From: Apiotrichum sp. Y4204
Taxonomy: Eukaryota > Basidiomycota > Tremellomycetes > Trichosporonales > Trichosporonaceae
Direction of reading: 5' to 3'
Length of the DNA: 64,000 nucleotides
NCBI GenBank assembly: GCA_025531455.1
Contig: JAMYHL010000029.1
Location: 186,001-250,000 of the forward strand
The notes below the pieces were generated by a model. That model made no database searches, was not told where the DNA came from, and worked only from the letters and a program-made list of their open reading frames with translations. Both the position numbers and the translations under genes were made by a program. Below, one piece after another: positions 13,435-23,236 of the stretch (position 1 is its first letter; each line of letters starts with the position of its first letter).

Positions 13435-15297
13435 ATGCGCTTCCTCGATTTTGCAACTACGGTCTTGAGCCTGGTGGACGCATGGATTGGGCCATCCCCG
13501 CAAATCCGCCCCCAACACGGCGTCCTTTCGCCCAAGACCTGGTCGTGGATCGACGGCGCACGGGAACGCTGGGGCGTGCAGGGCGCCAGCATCGTGGTGG
13601 TAACGTCTCCGGAGAGCGCAGCAATCAACTCCAAATGGGGCGTCGAGATTGAATCCTTTGGTGTCGCCGACGGGGCGGGAAACAACGTCACTGACGAGGT
13701 GCGTCCTGTCCGGCCTTTGCTTGTTCTCTGACGCCAGACGCTGTTTACGATTGCGTCCAACTCGAAACTCTTCACGGCGCTTGCGGTCGGCCTGCTCATC
13801 GAGAACGGGACGGCGCTGCCCTGTGGCGGGCGTCTGGCGTGGGACACCAAGCTGGCAGACATCCTGCCGGATGAATGGGAGCTGCTGGACGCGTATGCCT
13901 CGGTCCACGTCGATATCACTGATCTCGCATGTGAGTTACGATTAGTGACGCCTGCTCATGGCAGCAATGCGCTCCGGGCTCCCGAGCCATAACCTCGCAC
14001 AACGGTGAGTTCACTTTGGGCGCTGCTGATCCTAGGGATGTGCCCGTGGAAGAGACGGTGCGCATGCTGCGGCACCTCCGGCCAACAAGCGAGATCCGGC
14101 AGGCGTGGCAGTACAACAACCTGCACTACAACGTGCTTGCGCGGGTCGTGCGCGTGCTCTCTGGAAAGCCCCTGGAGGAGTATGTTGGGGAACATATCCT
14201 GCGCCCGCTGGGGATGCGGCGGACGACGTACAATGCGTCCATGGCGCGCGAGTGGGGCGGCGTGGACGGGTTCGTGCACACCAAAGTCAACTTTACCCGC
14301 TGCAAGGCCGAGAGCCATGGCGCGCGGAATATGAGCAAGGCGTGTACCGGCACGGCCGTGCCGATCGGATGGTGGACGAGCGGGGACGGGATCGCCGAGG
14401 CCGGCGCGGGGGGCATCAACTCGTGCACGCGTGACTTGGTGGGTGACGTTGATATCTGTCTGACATCAGGCGAAATGGCTGCGTGAGCTGCTCGCTCCGC
14501 GAATCCTTCCTCCGGCACTGCTCAAAAAGCTCGCCACGCCGATAATGTTCCAAGGCGGACGCGCCCTCTCCCCGCACCTCACCGCGCCGGCGTACGGCAT
14601 GGCACAAATGACACAGGTGTACCGCGGCCACGAGCTTGTCTTCCACACGGGCGGGTTCCCGGGCCAGACGTCGCTTGTCCTCCGCGCACCAAACGACGGA
14701 ATCGCGATCGCGGTGCTCACCAACGACGACCGCGCACTCGCATTCTTCTATGCGGCCGCGTACCGCGTTCTCGACGAGCTGCTCGGCCTCGAGCCGATGG
14801 AGTGGGAAGACGTGCTCTTCAAGGACTCGTTCAGCGTGCCAACCCCACCGCAACCGGGGGAAACGCGGCCTCCTGCGCCGGTTGAGGGCCGGTTTGCGGA
14901 CGCGGGGTATGGAGAACTGCGAATCTCCCGCCTCGACGACGGGCCGCTCATGCGACTAGTGCGGGATAAGTTTGCGCTCTACGCCCTACCGACCGACCGG
15001 CCAGTGTTCGCGACCCCGTTCAACCACCTCTTCACGGACTATCTCGTGTTCACGCACGCGAACGCGTCCCTCTGGCACGTCGCTGTGCTCAAGGTACATG
15101 ATCGCCCGGGGAAGCACAAGGGCGCGCAGGTCGTCGCCGCGTTTATCCCGTTCAAAGCGATCGTCACGTCCGAAGGGATCGGCATGTTCGGGCGTTTTAG
15201 TATTCCCGGACGCGTGGCCCGCTTGCCGCAGCCGAGCGAGGAGGACGTCGAAGACAGGTCTGAGGTGTGGTTTGCGCGCCAGGGCGGGGATCCGTAG
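13435..15297 (+). CDS. Serine beta-lactamase-like hydrolase (class C / DD-peptidase fold)
   Basis: Exons 13435-13698, 13738-13930, 13965-14004, 14036-14438 and 14470-15297, 575 residues; the introns are 39, 34, 31 and 31 nt. The N terminus (MRFLDFATTVLSLVDAWIG) is a weak hydrophobic signal or anchor. The three catalytic motifs of the family are in order: SxxK as SNSK near residue 96, YxN as YNN, and the HTGG form of KTG. The intron junctions rebuild the conserved DLASMRSGLPSHN stretch. The C-terminal 180 residues resemble the extra domain often found after fungal beta-lactamase-like enzymes. Fungal members are esterases, peptidases or lactonases and seldom act on antibiotics, so the substrate is unknown. 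It has no obvious functional link to its neighbours. Confidence 0.9.
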
Positions 15298-15591
15298 CCA
15301 ATCGTGCCGATGAACACCGTATGATTGCAGTCTTGTCGCTCAACGTCATCACCACGTTCTCAGTATGACTCATTCGAAGGCTCTGTCAACATCCCGCCGC
15401 TCCCTGATCCTCGTCATATATATCAAAACATAAAAAGCCTCTGCAGCGCCGTTTTGGCGGCGATTACTAGTACTTTCTGGTCTTCTTACTCTTCCTGGCT
15501 TGGCGTGTTGCAGATGTTGGGGGCTGGGGGAGTTTTCCTGCTTCCCGTCCTGGCTGACAGAAGAACACACCGCCAAACTTCATATAACGAG
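15298..15591. other. Intergenic region before tRNA-Asp
   Basis: About 290 bases with no recognisable gene. It forms the 3' flank of the hydrolase gene and the upstream flank of the tRNA gene. Confidence 0.55.
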
Positions 15592-15676
15592 TCTCAATTC
15601 GTATAGTGGCTAGTATGCTCGCTTGTCATCCAAAACATGACCGCGGGAGACCGGAGTTCAATTCTCCGATTGAGAG
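15592..15676 (+). tRNA. tRNA-Asp: tRNA-Asp (GTC) with a 13-nt intron
   Basis: The acceptor strands TCTCAAT and ATTGAGA pair fully. The D arm (with GG in the loop), the anticodon stem CTCGC/GCGGG and the T arm CGGAG-TTCAATT-CTCCG all fold. The anticodon GTC is at 15625-15627. Thirteen bases (15629-15641) sit between positions 37 and 38, the canonical place of a tRNA intron. Discriminator G. A T run follows at 15681-15687, as expected of a Pol III terminator. Confidence 0.92.
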
Positions 15677-15827
15677 TAACTTTTTTTCCCTCTCTGCAGA
15701 TTGTCGGGATGCTGGCTTATGGCTCATCGACATGAGATGTTATCTTAGAGAGTCAAGTGAGATGTTGCAGAGTGGACGGACGCCACTCGGTCGATCAGGA
15801 TTGATCCTCGTAGTGATGGTGAAACAA

Positions 15828-15848
15828 TGTGGCACTAAAAGTGCCACA
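15828..15848. repeat. Perfect 9-bp inverted repeat between two tRNA genes
   Basis: TGTGGCACT, three A bases, then AGTGCCACA. It could form a tight hairpin. It lies in the 350-base gap between the tRNA genes, which holds no other feature apart from a 12-base direct repeat (TCAAGGATTTAC type) near 15876-15900. Function unknown. Confidence 0.6.
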
Positions 15849-16025
15849 ATGACGGTTGTGATCGGCACGATTTGCTCAAGGATTTACTCAAGGATTTACA
15901 TGATTAGGCAGGCTTGTTTCCGCGTACACACACAAGTTACATTGCCACCGATCTCATTCTGGACAACTTGCGAGACAGTGAGTCTTTACTGCGCAGAGCT
16001 CACCCATGACAAAAAGGACAGAACC

Positions 16026-16128
16026 AGGTGCGGCTGGGACTTGAACCCAGGCGACTGACGTCAAATGATAATTAGACGCTGCTGGAGCAGATTCTAATCA
16101 TTCCCCTTAACCACTCGGGCATCGCACC
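16026..16128 (-). tRNA. tRNA-Ser: tRNA-Ser (AGA) with a 22-nt intron
   Basis: Read on the minus strand from 16128. The acceptor GGTGCGA pairs with CCGCACC except for an A-C at the last pair. The D arm carries CCCGAGTGGTTAAGGGG and the anticodon stem is AATGA/TCATT. The T arm is CTGGG-TTCAAGT-CCCAG. A long variable arm (about 13 nt, GAC/GTC stem) marks it as class II. The anticodon AGA is at 16095-16093. An intron of 22 nt (16091-16070) follows position 37. The discriminator would be T, where G is usual for serine, so the exact 3' end is the least sure part. Confidence 0.88.
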
Positions 16129-16392
16129 TTCGTGCTCGGCTTTAATTTTTGTTCGCTTGGGTCAGATAAGAGCAATATCTCGCGTGAGACAGAGACGATA
16201 GACAAGCTTTCCGAGGATATTGCACAGAATCAGTCTCGAGTCTCAACCCCGATCATCACCCTAAATGAGGCACCCAGCACACATCTCCCTCTGCAAAAAT
16301 CTCGAACTGCATATCTACTCGTCTTTCGAACTGTACACCATTGTGCATCTCTGGCTGTAGGCGAACGTAAACTACAACGGCCACCCCTCGAC

Positions 16393-19300
16393 TTAGAGCT
16401 TGTCGTAGAACTGGTCGTAGGTGGGGATCTCCGGCTTGAGACCCTTGCGGGTACGGATCGCAGTGGCAAGCTCAGCGACCTTGGAGGTCTTGTCGCTGGC
16501 GTCACCGTTGAGGAGGTCCCAGTGGGAGAAGACGGCCTGGGGGAAGGCCTGGCCACCGGTGGCCGCACGCAATGCGGCGTTGAAACCGAACGACTCGGCG
16601 ACGGGGAGGTAGGCCTGCATGGTGAACATGGGGGTACCCGGGCGCTGCTCGGACGAGAAGACGTGACCACGGCGAACGTTGAGGACCGAGTAGACACCAC
16701 CCTGGGCGGTCTCCGGGCAGGCAATCTCGACGAGGAACATGGGCTCCTGGAGACCGGGGGTAGAGAGCATCTCGGCGGCGTAGCAGACACGACGAGCAGT
16801 GGGGATGATCTGACCACCACCACGGTGGATAGCGTCGGTGTGGAGCGTGCAGTCGAGGATGGCGTAGCGGATACCACGCATGGGCTCCTCACAGACGGCA
16901 CCCTCCTTGGTGGCCCACTGGAAGGCGGCAACGACCGAGTCCTTGATCTCGTTCATGTACTGGACACCCTTGGAGCCGTCGATGAAGAGGTTGGGGCCGG
17001 TGGTGTCGGGGCCGAAGCACCAGATCTTACGGGCCTCAGTGACGTCCCAGCCGTAGGTGTCGGCGAGGTAACGAGCACGGAGCTTGGGGTCGTCACGAGG
17101 AGCGACCTTGCCGTTCTCAATGTCCTGAGTAAGCTCCTCACCGAGGGGCTCAGCCTTGACGTAGAGACGGTTGTGCTTGTTCTGCGACTTGGAGAGGGCG
17201 ATCATCGACGACTCGGCCTGAACGGTCTCACGGTAGCCGACGACGGGGTCGGACTTGCGGAGGGGAACACCGGCGTGGTCCTGCTCGAGGTCCTGGAGAC
17301 AGATCTCGAGGTGGAGCTCACCAGCACCAGCAACGATGATCTCACCAGTCTCACCCATCCAGGTCTTGACACAGGGGTCCGACTTGGAGAGACGCTTAAG
17401 ACCCTCGACAAGCTTGGGGAGGTCGGAAGCGTTCTTGCACTCGACGGCGACCTGGACGACGGGGGAAACGGAGAACTTCATGACCTTCATGTTGTGGGCG
17501 GTCTCCGAGGTGGTGATGGTACCCGACTTGAGGAGGAACTGGTCGACACCAACGAGACCGACAATGTTACCGGCAGGGCAGTCCTCGATGGACTCGACGG
17601 TACGGCCCATCATGAGGACGGTACGCTGGATCGACTTGATAACCGAGTCGTCCTTCTTGCCGGGAACGAAGTTGGGGCCCTGGATACGGACCTTGGGGCC
17701 AGCCGAGACGGTACCGGAGAAGACACGGCCGAAGGCGTAGAAGCGGCCCTTGTCCGAGGTGGGAACCATCTTGGAGATGTAGACCATGAGGGGACCCTTG
17801 GGGTCACAGTCACGGATACCAATAGCCGACTCGTCGTCCATGGGGCCCTCGTAGAGGGTCTCGACACGGTACTTCTGGGCAGTGGCGGGCGAGGGAAGGT
17901 AGAGGACAATCATCTCAAGAAGAGCATCACCGGCGGGGAGGAACTTCTTCATGACGACCTTGAGGAGCTGCTTGCCCTCGAGGTCCTTCTCGTCAGGCGA
18001 GAGCTTGATCTCGAGCTTCTCAAGGAGAGTGGGGATCTCGTCCTTCTTGAAGTTCATGATCGAGTCGAAGATGCGGAAGATGGGGTCAAGAACGAACATG
18101 CAGAAGGCACGCTCTCCGGCGTCGGCCGACTTGCTCCACTTCTTGGTCTTGGCGTTGAAGTAGTTGTCGCCCCAGAGCTTGGCCATGAGCTTGTTCTTGT
18201 CAACACCGAACTTCTTGGCGTAACGACCGGCGAAGTTGCGGAGGGTGAAGGCCCAGCCGTGGAGACCCGAACCGAAGGCGACGGTGCCCTGGTCGGGGTA
18301 GACCTGAACGTCACCAAGGACGGGGTCCGAGTAGGTCGAGATGATAACGTTGACCGACTCGATGGTACGCGAGAAGGACTGGTAAAGGTCCTCCTTGGAA
18401 ACCTGGAGCTCAAGGAGCGCACGGTCGACCTTGTTGATGACAAGGACGGGCTTGACACGCTCACCGAGCGACTGACGAAGGACGGTCTCGGTCTGGACAC
18501 AGACACCCTCAACGCAGTCGACGACGACAAGGGCACCGTCAGTGACACGGAGAGCGGCGGTAACCTCGGACGAGAAGTCGACGTGACCGGGCGAGTCGAT
18601 CAGGTTGACCAGGAAGTGGGGGCCGTCGGTCTTCTGCTTGATGTCGGCAATGTCGTCCTTGGGGAGCTCGAAGTACATCGAGATGGCGGTCGACTTGATG
18701 GTAATACCACGGTCGATCTCGTCCTGACGCGTGTCGGTGAAACGCATCTCACCGGCCTTAGCACCGGCGATAATACCGGCCTTCGAGACGAGCGAGTCGG
18801 TAAGGGTCGACTTGCCGTGGTCGACGTGGGCAATGACGGACATGTTACGAATGTTCGTCGGCTTGTCCCTGCATGTTAGTGCGTTCCCAAGACAAGAGAG
18901 CAGCTGGAAAGCGGTGCTTGGCTGTTCGTGGCGAAACCACTGTCTTTGAACCAATTTGATCATAATTTCGCCCTTTTGCCGGAGGATTTGTGCCTCAAAA
19001 CTCACATGAGCTCACTGTAATCTGTCAGCTTCACAATCGCAATGCGCGCAGCGCTCGAGCAGTTCTTCAAATCACTTACCGGATCTCGTCAATAGTGAAG
19101 CTGATAGCGTTAGTTTGGAGCTCAGATGGACAGGAGGAGAAGAAGGGATGTCGGATGGGTTGATGGAGACGGGGCAGAGGAGGTCGGGACGGTGTCGGTG
19201 AAATCCGGCGGAGGTGATTGGATTTCCATCTGCATGCATGTAGCGCCTGACAGGATGATAGAGCTGCCTCTCAGCATGCTCTACATCCCACGCTCGAGAT

Positions 19301-19825
19301 GCATTGGGTTTCCAGACATCGAGTTGTGTTGGATCGCATGGCGAGTGTCGAGATTGGCTCGAGTTTAAGGGGGGTGGCTGGGTGATTCGAATTTTGGCAA
19401 TGGAATTTTTTCGGATCCGAATTGACCAGTCACCATCCACCCAACAGCGAGCGTTGACGTCGCAACCCGACACATTTCGACGATGCAAGACCAAGCGACA
19501 ACTCGGGCCTGTCGTAGGGGCAGCACTGCGTGCATACTGCGCAGTTGAGGACCGCTATCGCAAGCGGAATCGGTCCCCGCCTTGCTGCAGGGTCTGCCGC
19601 CACCGACTGCCACGCCGCACCCCGCCGTCGTATTCCGCGTCGCCGTGTCGACCTCTGCTGCCCGTATCGCATTCCGAGATGTTTCCCTTCTCCGTGTCTT
19701 GGACTCACTTGACCTGTTCGGCGTCAGCATCATATCACTCCGGGGTGGTGCCGGTGGTCATCTTTTTTCGCCTCATTACAAAGCAATGTCCATGTCCAGC
19801 GTGCCAGGCCGTCCGTACGCACCAT
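16393..19825 (-). CDS. EFT2: Translation elongation factor 2 (EF-2)
   Basis: Exons on the minus strand: 19825-19823 (the ATG only), 19713-19709 (5 nt), 19100-19080 (21 nt), 19014-19006 (9 nt) and 18868-16393, 837 residues. EF-2 is the GTPase that moves tRNA and mRNA through the ribosome. The joined start reads MVNFTIDEIRELMDKPTNIR, the classical EF-2 N terminus, which is the reason for accepting the tiny exons. The G1 motif AHVDHGKST, the DSPGHVDF motif and NKVD are present. The diphthamide histidine lies in DAIHRGGGQ near the C terminus. The length fits the family. The initiator context CAAAATGG is good. Codon use is strongly biased to C and G at third positions, as in highly expressed genes, and this creates a spurious 915-codon antisense frame. 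Introns are 109, 608, 65 and 137 nt, all within the first 17 codons. Confidence 0.95.
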
Positions 19826-20850
19826 TTTGAACGAGTTTTTTTAATGGGTTTTAAAGGAGAGAAAGGGGGTGGCGAAGAGCCGGAAGGATGACTTTGGTGC
19901 AAGGGTTATTAAGCCGAAGCACGCAAGAGTGCGATGAAGTTGGGGAGGAGAAAAAAAAAAAGGAGAGGTTGCAAGTATAATCAGCGCGTCCTGGGTGGTA
20001 GTGGTAGGGGGTGTGGTGGTGGTGGTGGTGCAGGTGGTGCGCTGGCAGCGGGTGGGGGGGGGGGAGGAGCAGCGGGGGGGAAGCAGAGGGTGCTGGGGTG
20101 CTGCTGGGTGCAGCCACCCAAGGTGGCAGAAGGGAGGGGGGGGCGGCTGGGGAGGAGGACGCCGGTGCGTGAAAATCAGCGTCACTTTGGCCGGGCGGTG
20201 TTTACGATGTGGCACACACGGTCTGTTCCGTCCCATCCTACTGTGGTACTGTGGCCCTGTGGCCTGTGGGCCGTGGCACCGTGGGGGGGTAACGGTGCGA
20301 AAATGCACAAATGGCCACGGCCATGCATGGATGACCATCATCAAAGCCAATAAGATTACAGCATCCCGCGGCCCTCACTCCCTACGGCCGGGCCATGTCA
20401 CAACTGACGGGAGGTGCGCCGTGTGAAGGCGCCGGGGTGGGTGGCTTGCGAAGCGTTAAGATGTCAAGAGACGGGGTTTGACAGGAGAGAAGACGGTGAC
20501 GAGGCCTTGAAGACCATTCAACAACGTTAGATCCACAGCTGCAAGTAAACCACACATTTGCAACTCATCTAGACCTCCATTGTCTTGCGGTGGCCCAGCC
20601 AGCAGCAAGCGCCTTTGTCTCGGCCCTGTGACTCTGACTGCCTGAGCATTTGCTAATACAATTTACTGGTCGGGATCTAATGTACAGTCCCAATAACTTA
20701 ACCCCATACTTCTGACCTCCAAATATGCAGCCTTTCACGCCCTCTCGTGATCGTAAACACGCGGCCACCACCTGCGTTCTGTTCGATGTTGTTGCGTCGT
20801 CGCAGGCAGAGACATTGGCGATGAAGTCCAACTGTGGGAATTGACAGGGG
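19826..20850. other. Promoter side of EF-2 and intergenic DNA
   Basis: Directly upstream of the EF-2 ATG lie CT/poly-T tracts in the gene's sense. At 20010-20150 the plus strand is G-rich with GGTGGT and long G runs, meaning CA/C-rich on the EF-2 strand. Such tracts are typical of strong promoters with open chromatin; that is inference. No gene is recognisable. Confidence 0.5.
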
Positions 20851-20861
20851 CAGTCCATGCA

Positions 20862-21900
20862 TCAGTGCCCACGATAGCCACCTCTGAATATGGCTACCGC
20901 TTGCTGGCCAGCGCTTGCATGCCACGCAAAGTGGATGGGATAACCCGCAACCTGGCACATACTACGAATGTAGTTGTTGTAGGTATTTGCGGTCATTGCC
21001 CGATCCCCAAGGTTTGCCGCATTCAGTCCGGCGGTCGGCTGAATCAAGGCGTTGTCGTCGACCGCCAGAATAATGGGAACATTAAGGCGGTCGGCCTTGA
21101 TGGGGAGCTCCACCCACTGTTTGTCCAGTGGGATGGAGCTCGGGGCGTAGATGTGATCAATCGAGGGATCATTTTGAAAGATCCCGTTGATCACACCAAG
21201 CAGAACGAATAGAAGGGGCCCGTTGAACGCGGGCTTGTCACATTCGAACAGCTTGTACTTCCGTCCCTGGGGATATCAGAACGACGTCGCGACAGAGCTC
21301 CTGATGGTACAGCACATACCTCCCCGGCCTCCCAGGACCTGCAGGTGCCGTCCGCAGATGGCCCGTCCGTCGGTCTGTACGGTTAGAGTTGGTCGTCCGT
21401 AATGGAGCTAATCTCACTTCGGGCCCTTCGTAGCCATCAGGGCCAGTCCGATGCGATTGCAAGGTTGACGTTGAGCCGCTTGATGTTGAAGTCGACAGCG
21501 GAATTCGACGATTAAAGGGTGGCAATGATGTTTTCCAGGACTTCCGCGTCTGAGACGCGGCGTGTCTTCGGTTGGTAATGAAGACCAAATCGGCGGACTA
21601 CACGTGCGGGTGTACGTTTTCATTGAAATCCTGACGCCGCTATCGACCCATCGGCCAGAATGCCGACCCCATGCTCGGCTGGCAATGGTTAGGGCAGTCG
21701 AGAATTAGTGACTCACCACAACGGCTCGATTTTGCTGAAGACCGTGTTGCACGACAACACGTTGTTTTCTTTGTCGATGGTTCCGATTTCTCGGCTCGCA
21801 ACGTAGAACGCGAACCGATACCCAATCTTGATAGAGATATTGAGCGGTGCTACGCATGATGTTAGAGCTAAACAAAGACGTTCCACGGCCTACTCACAAT
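20862..21900 (-). pseudogene. Remnant of a FluG/DUF3435-like (tyrosine-recombinase-fold) protein gene
   Basis: The minus strand contains segments that follow the order of this fungal family but lie in different frames. First comes a piece with YQPKTRRVSDAEVLENIIAT and a following NIKRLNVNLAIA, interrupted by a TAA and then by a frame change before LALMATKGP. Then a longer piece ends at 20862, with KPAFNGPLLFVLLGVINGIF, VELPIKADRLNVPII and TYNNYIRSMCQVAGYP, finishing in GGYRGH and a stop. In related genes the last part aligns with the region around the RRG..GH residues; here the arginines are absent. Possible introns (for example 21720-21683) do not repair all breaks, so I call it a pseudogene. 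It may derive from a transposon-linked recombinase or from the host FluG-like family. Assignment is from remembered family pattern only. Confidence 0.45.
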
Positions 21901-23236
21901 CCCTACGCGTCGCATCGGCAACACTCAGTTCACCCGCCCATTCTCTGTATTGGGCCCGGAGATTGTGGCAGGATCCATGGATAACTGCGTTCCGTGGCGA
22001 CCGAGATGGCCCGGTGAGGTCGACTGGCACAGACCATCCCGGTCGTGTGCTTGAAGTATGTGACTCCACCCGCCGCAGACAGCGTTCTGCCTTGCGGTGT
22101 GCCAAGGGGGCCAAATGTGTAATGTACAGATTTGGCTTAGGTGCTCGCAGTGAGGACAGGAGAGGTACAGTACATAGGCGCAAGAGGTCTACAACGAGTA
22201 CTTATAGTATGGAGGTCCATAGGCCACTGAACCATTCAACTAGTGTAAGGAGAAGACGAGGCAGCTGTGACACGTCAGCTTTCAGCTCAAGACTACGACA
22301 AACCTGTCATAGCGCCCCGTCTGCTCGATGCAACACGCCTCAACTACGGTCGACGGCTCACAAGCCTCAGCGACGTGATTGACAACATTTCAGGTCAAGT
22401 CTCAACACCTTACCCGCATTTGTCGCCGTCGTCAATGGACAGTTTACGGTATCAAGGAAGCAGGTCCCCAATCCTGGCACCCCGTTATCAAGAAGCGAAT
22501 GCATGGAGAGTCCGGTTACTGTCTGTGCCACGACATGATTTCTCAAACGTGTCAACAATTTTTTGCATTTATTCACACGAGCCTCTGCGATAAGGAACGA
22601 TAGCATCCCAGAATATACAATACGTCGTTGCCCATTGTCGACAGGATCACGATGTAATCTCCACCATAGCGCGACACTTCCAACCATTGTAGAAAATCAA
22701 CAAAAATCGATCTCATGTATCTGCCTGCCTGGAAATCTTCTTCTCGAAAGAGCCACTAGCATATCCATGCATGCCAGCCGCAAGCACTGAGTTGCATGCA
22801 GAGTTGCTATTTGGACTTGGCAGAATACAGTTTTTAGGCACACCTTCGCTGCACAGTGGCGACGCATGGGTGACGACGTACTGTGCATTCTACCATTACC
22901 ACGGGGGGTCTAAGGTCTCGAGTCTTGCTTCCCCACAGACGTTGAAGCACGCAACATCGAAGGACTTGTGCGTGCGTTGTACGAAGAGAAGCCTGTCCCA
23001 TCCATTTACCAGATCACATTCATCGGTGTCCAACTCGTGGCACTGCCACCCCTATCCCAAAGGCCCAAAGCCATTAGTTGGTGGCACCCCCAGGACCATT
23101 CTAGAGTGGAGGCACGGAACCAAACGGTTCCCTACACCCATTCCGGCCACTTCCCCGAACCAGTTGAACAGTCACATTCCTCGCAACGTCCACCTCCCAA
23201 CGCCTCCGACTCGACCCCCGACATCAGCAGAACACG
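21901..23236. other. Intergenic region, possibly including more of the decayed gene
   Basis: The minus strand near 21960-21900 has a fragment (QYREWAGELSVADATRR) that could be the 5' part of the decayed gene. Beyond 22200 I recognise nothing. The final 250 bases are the promoter side of VPS72. Confidence 0.4.

Noticed and set aside
16132..18879. 915-codon open frame on the plus strand
   Set aside because: It is exactly antisense to EF-2, is composed of Val/Glu/Gly/Asp/Leu mixtures caused by the biased codons of EF-2, and resembles no protein.
19101..19708. snoRNA inside the 608-nt EF-2 intron
   Set aside because: Translation-factor introns often host snoRNAs, but I could not find matching C and D boxes with a flanking stem.
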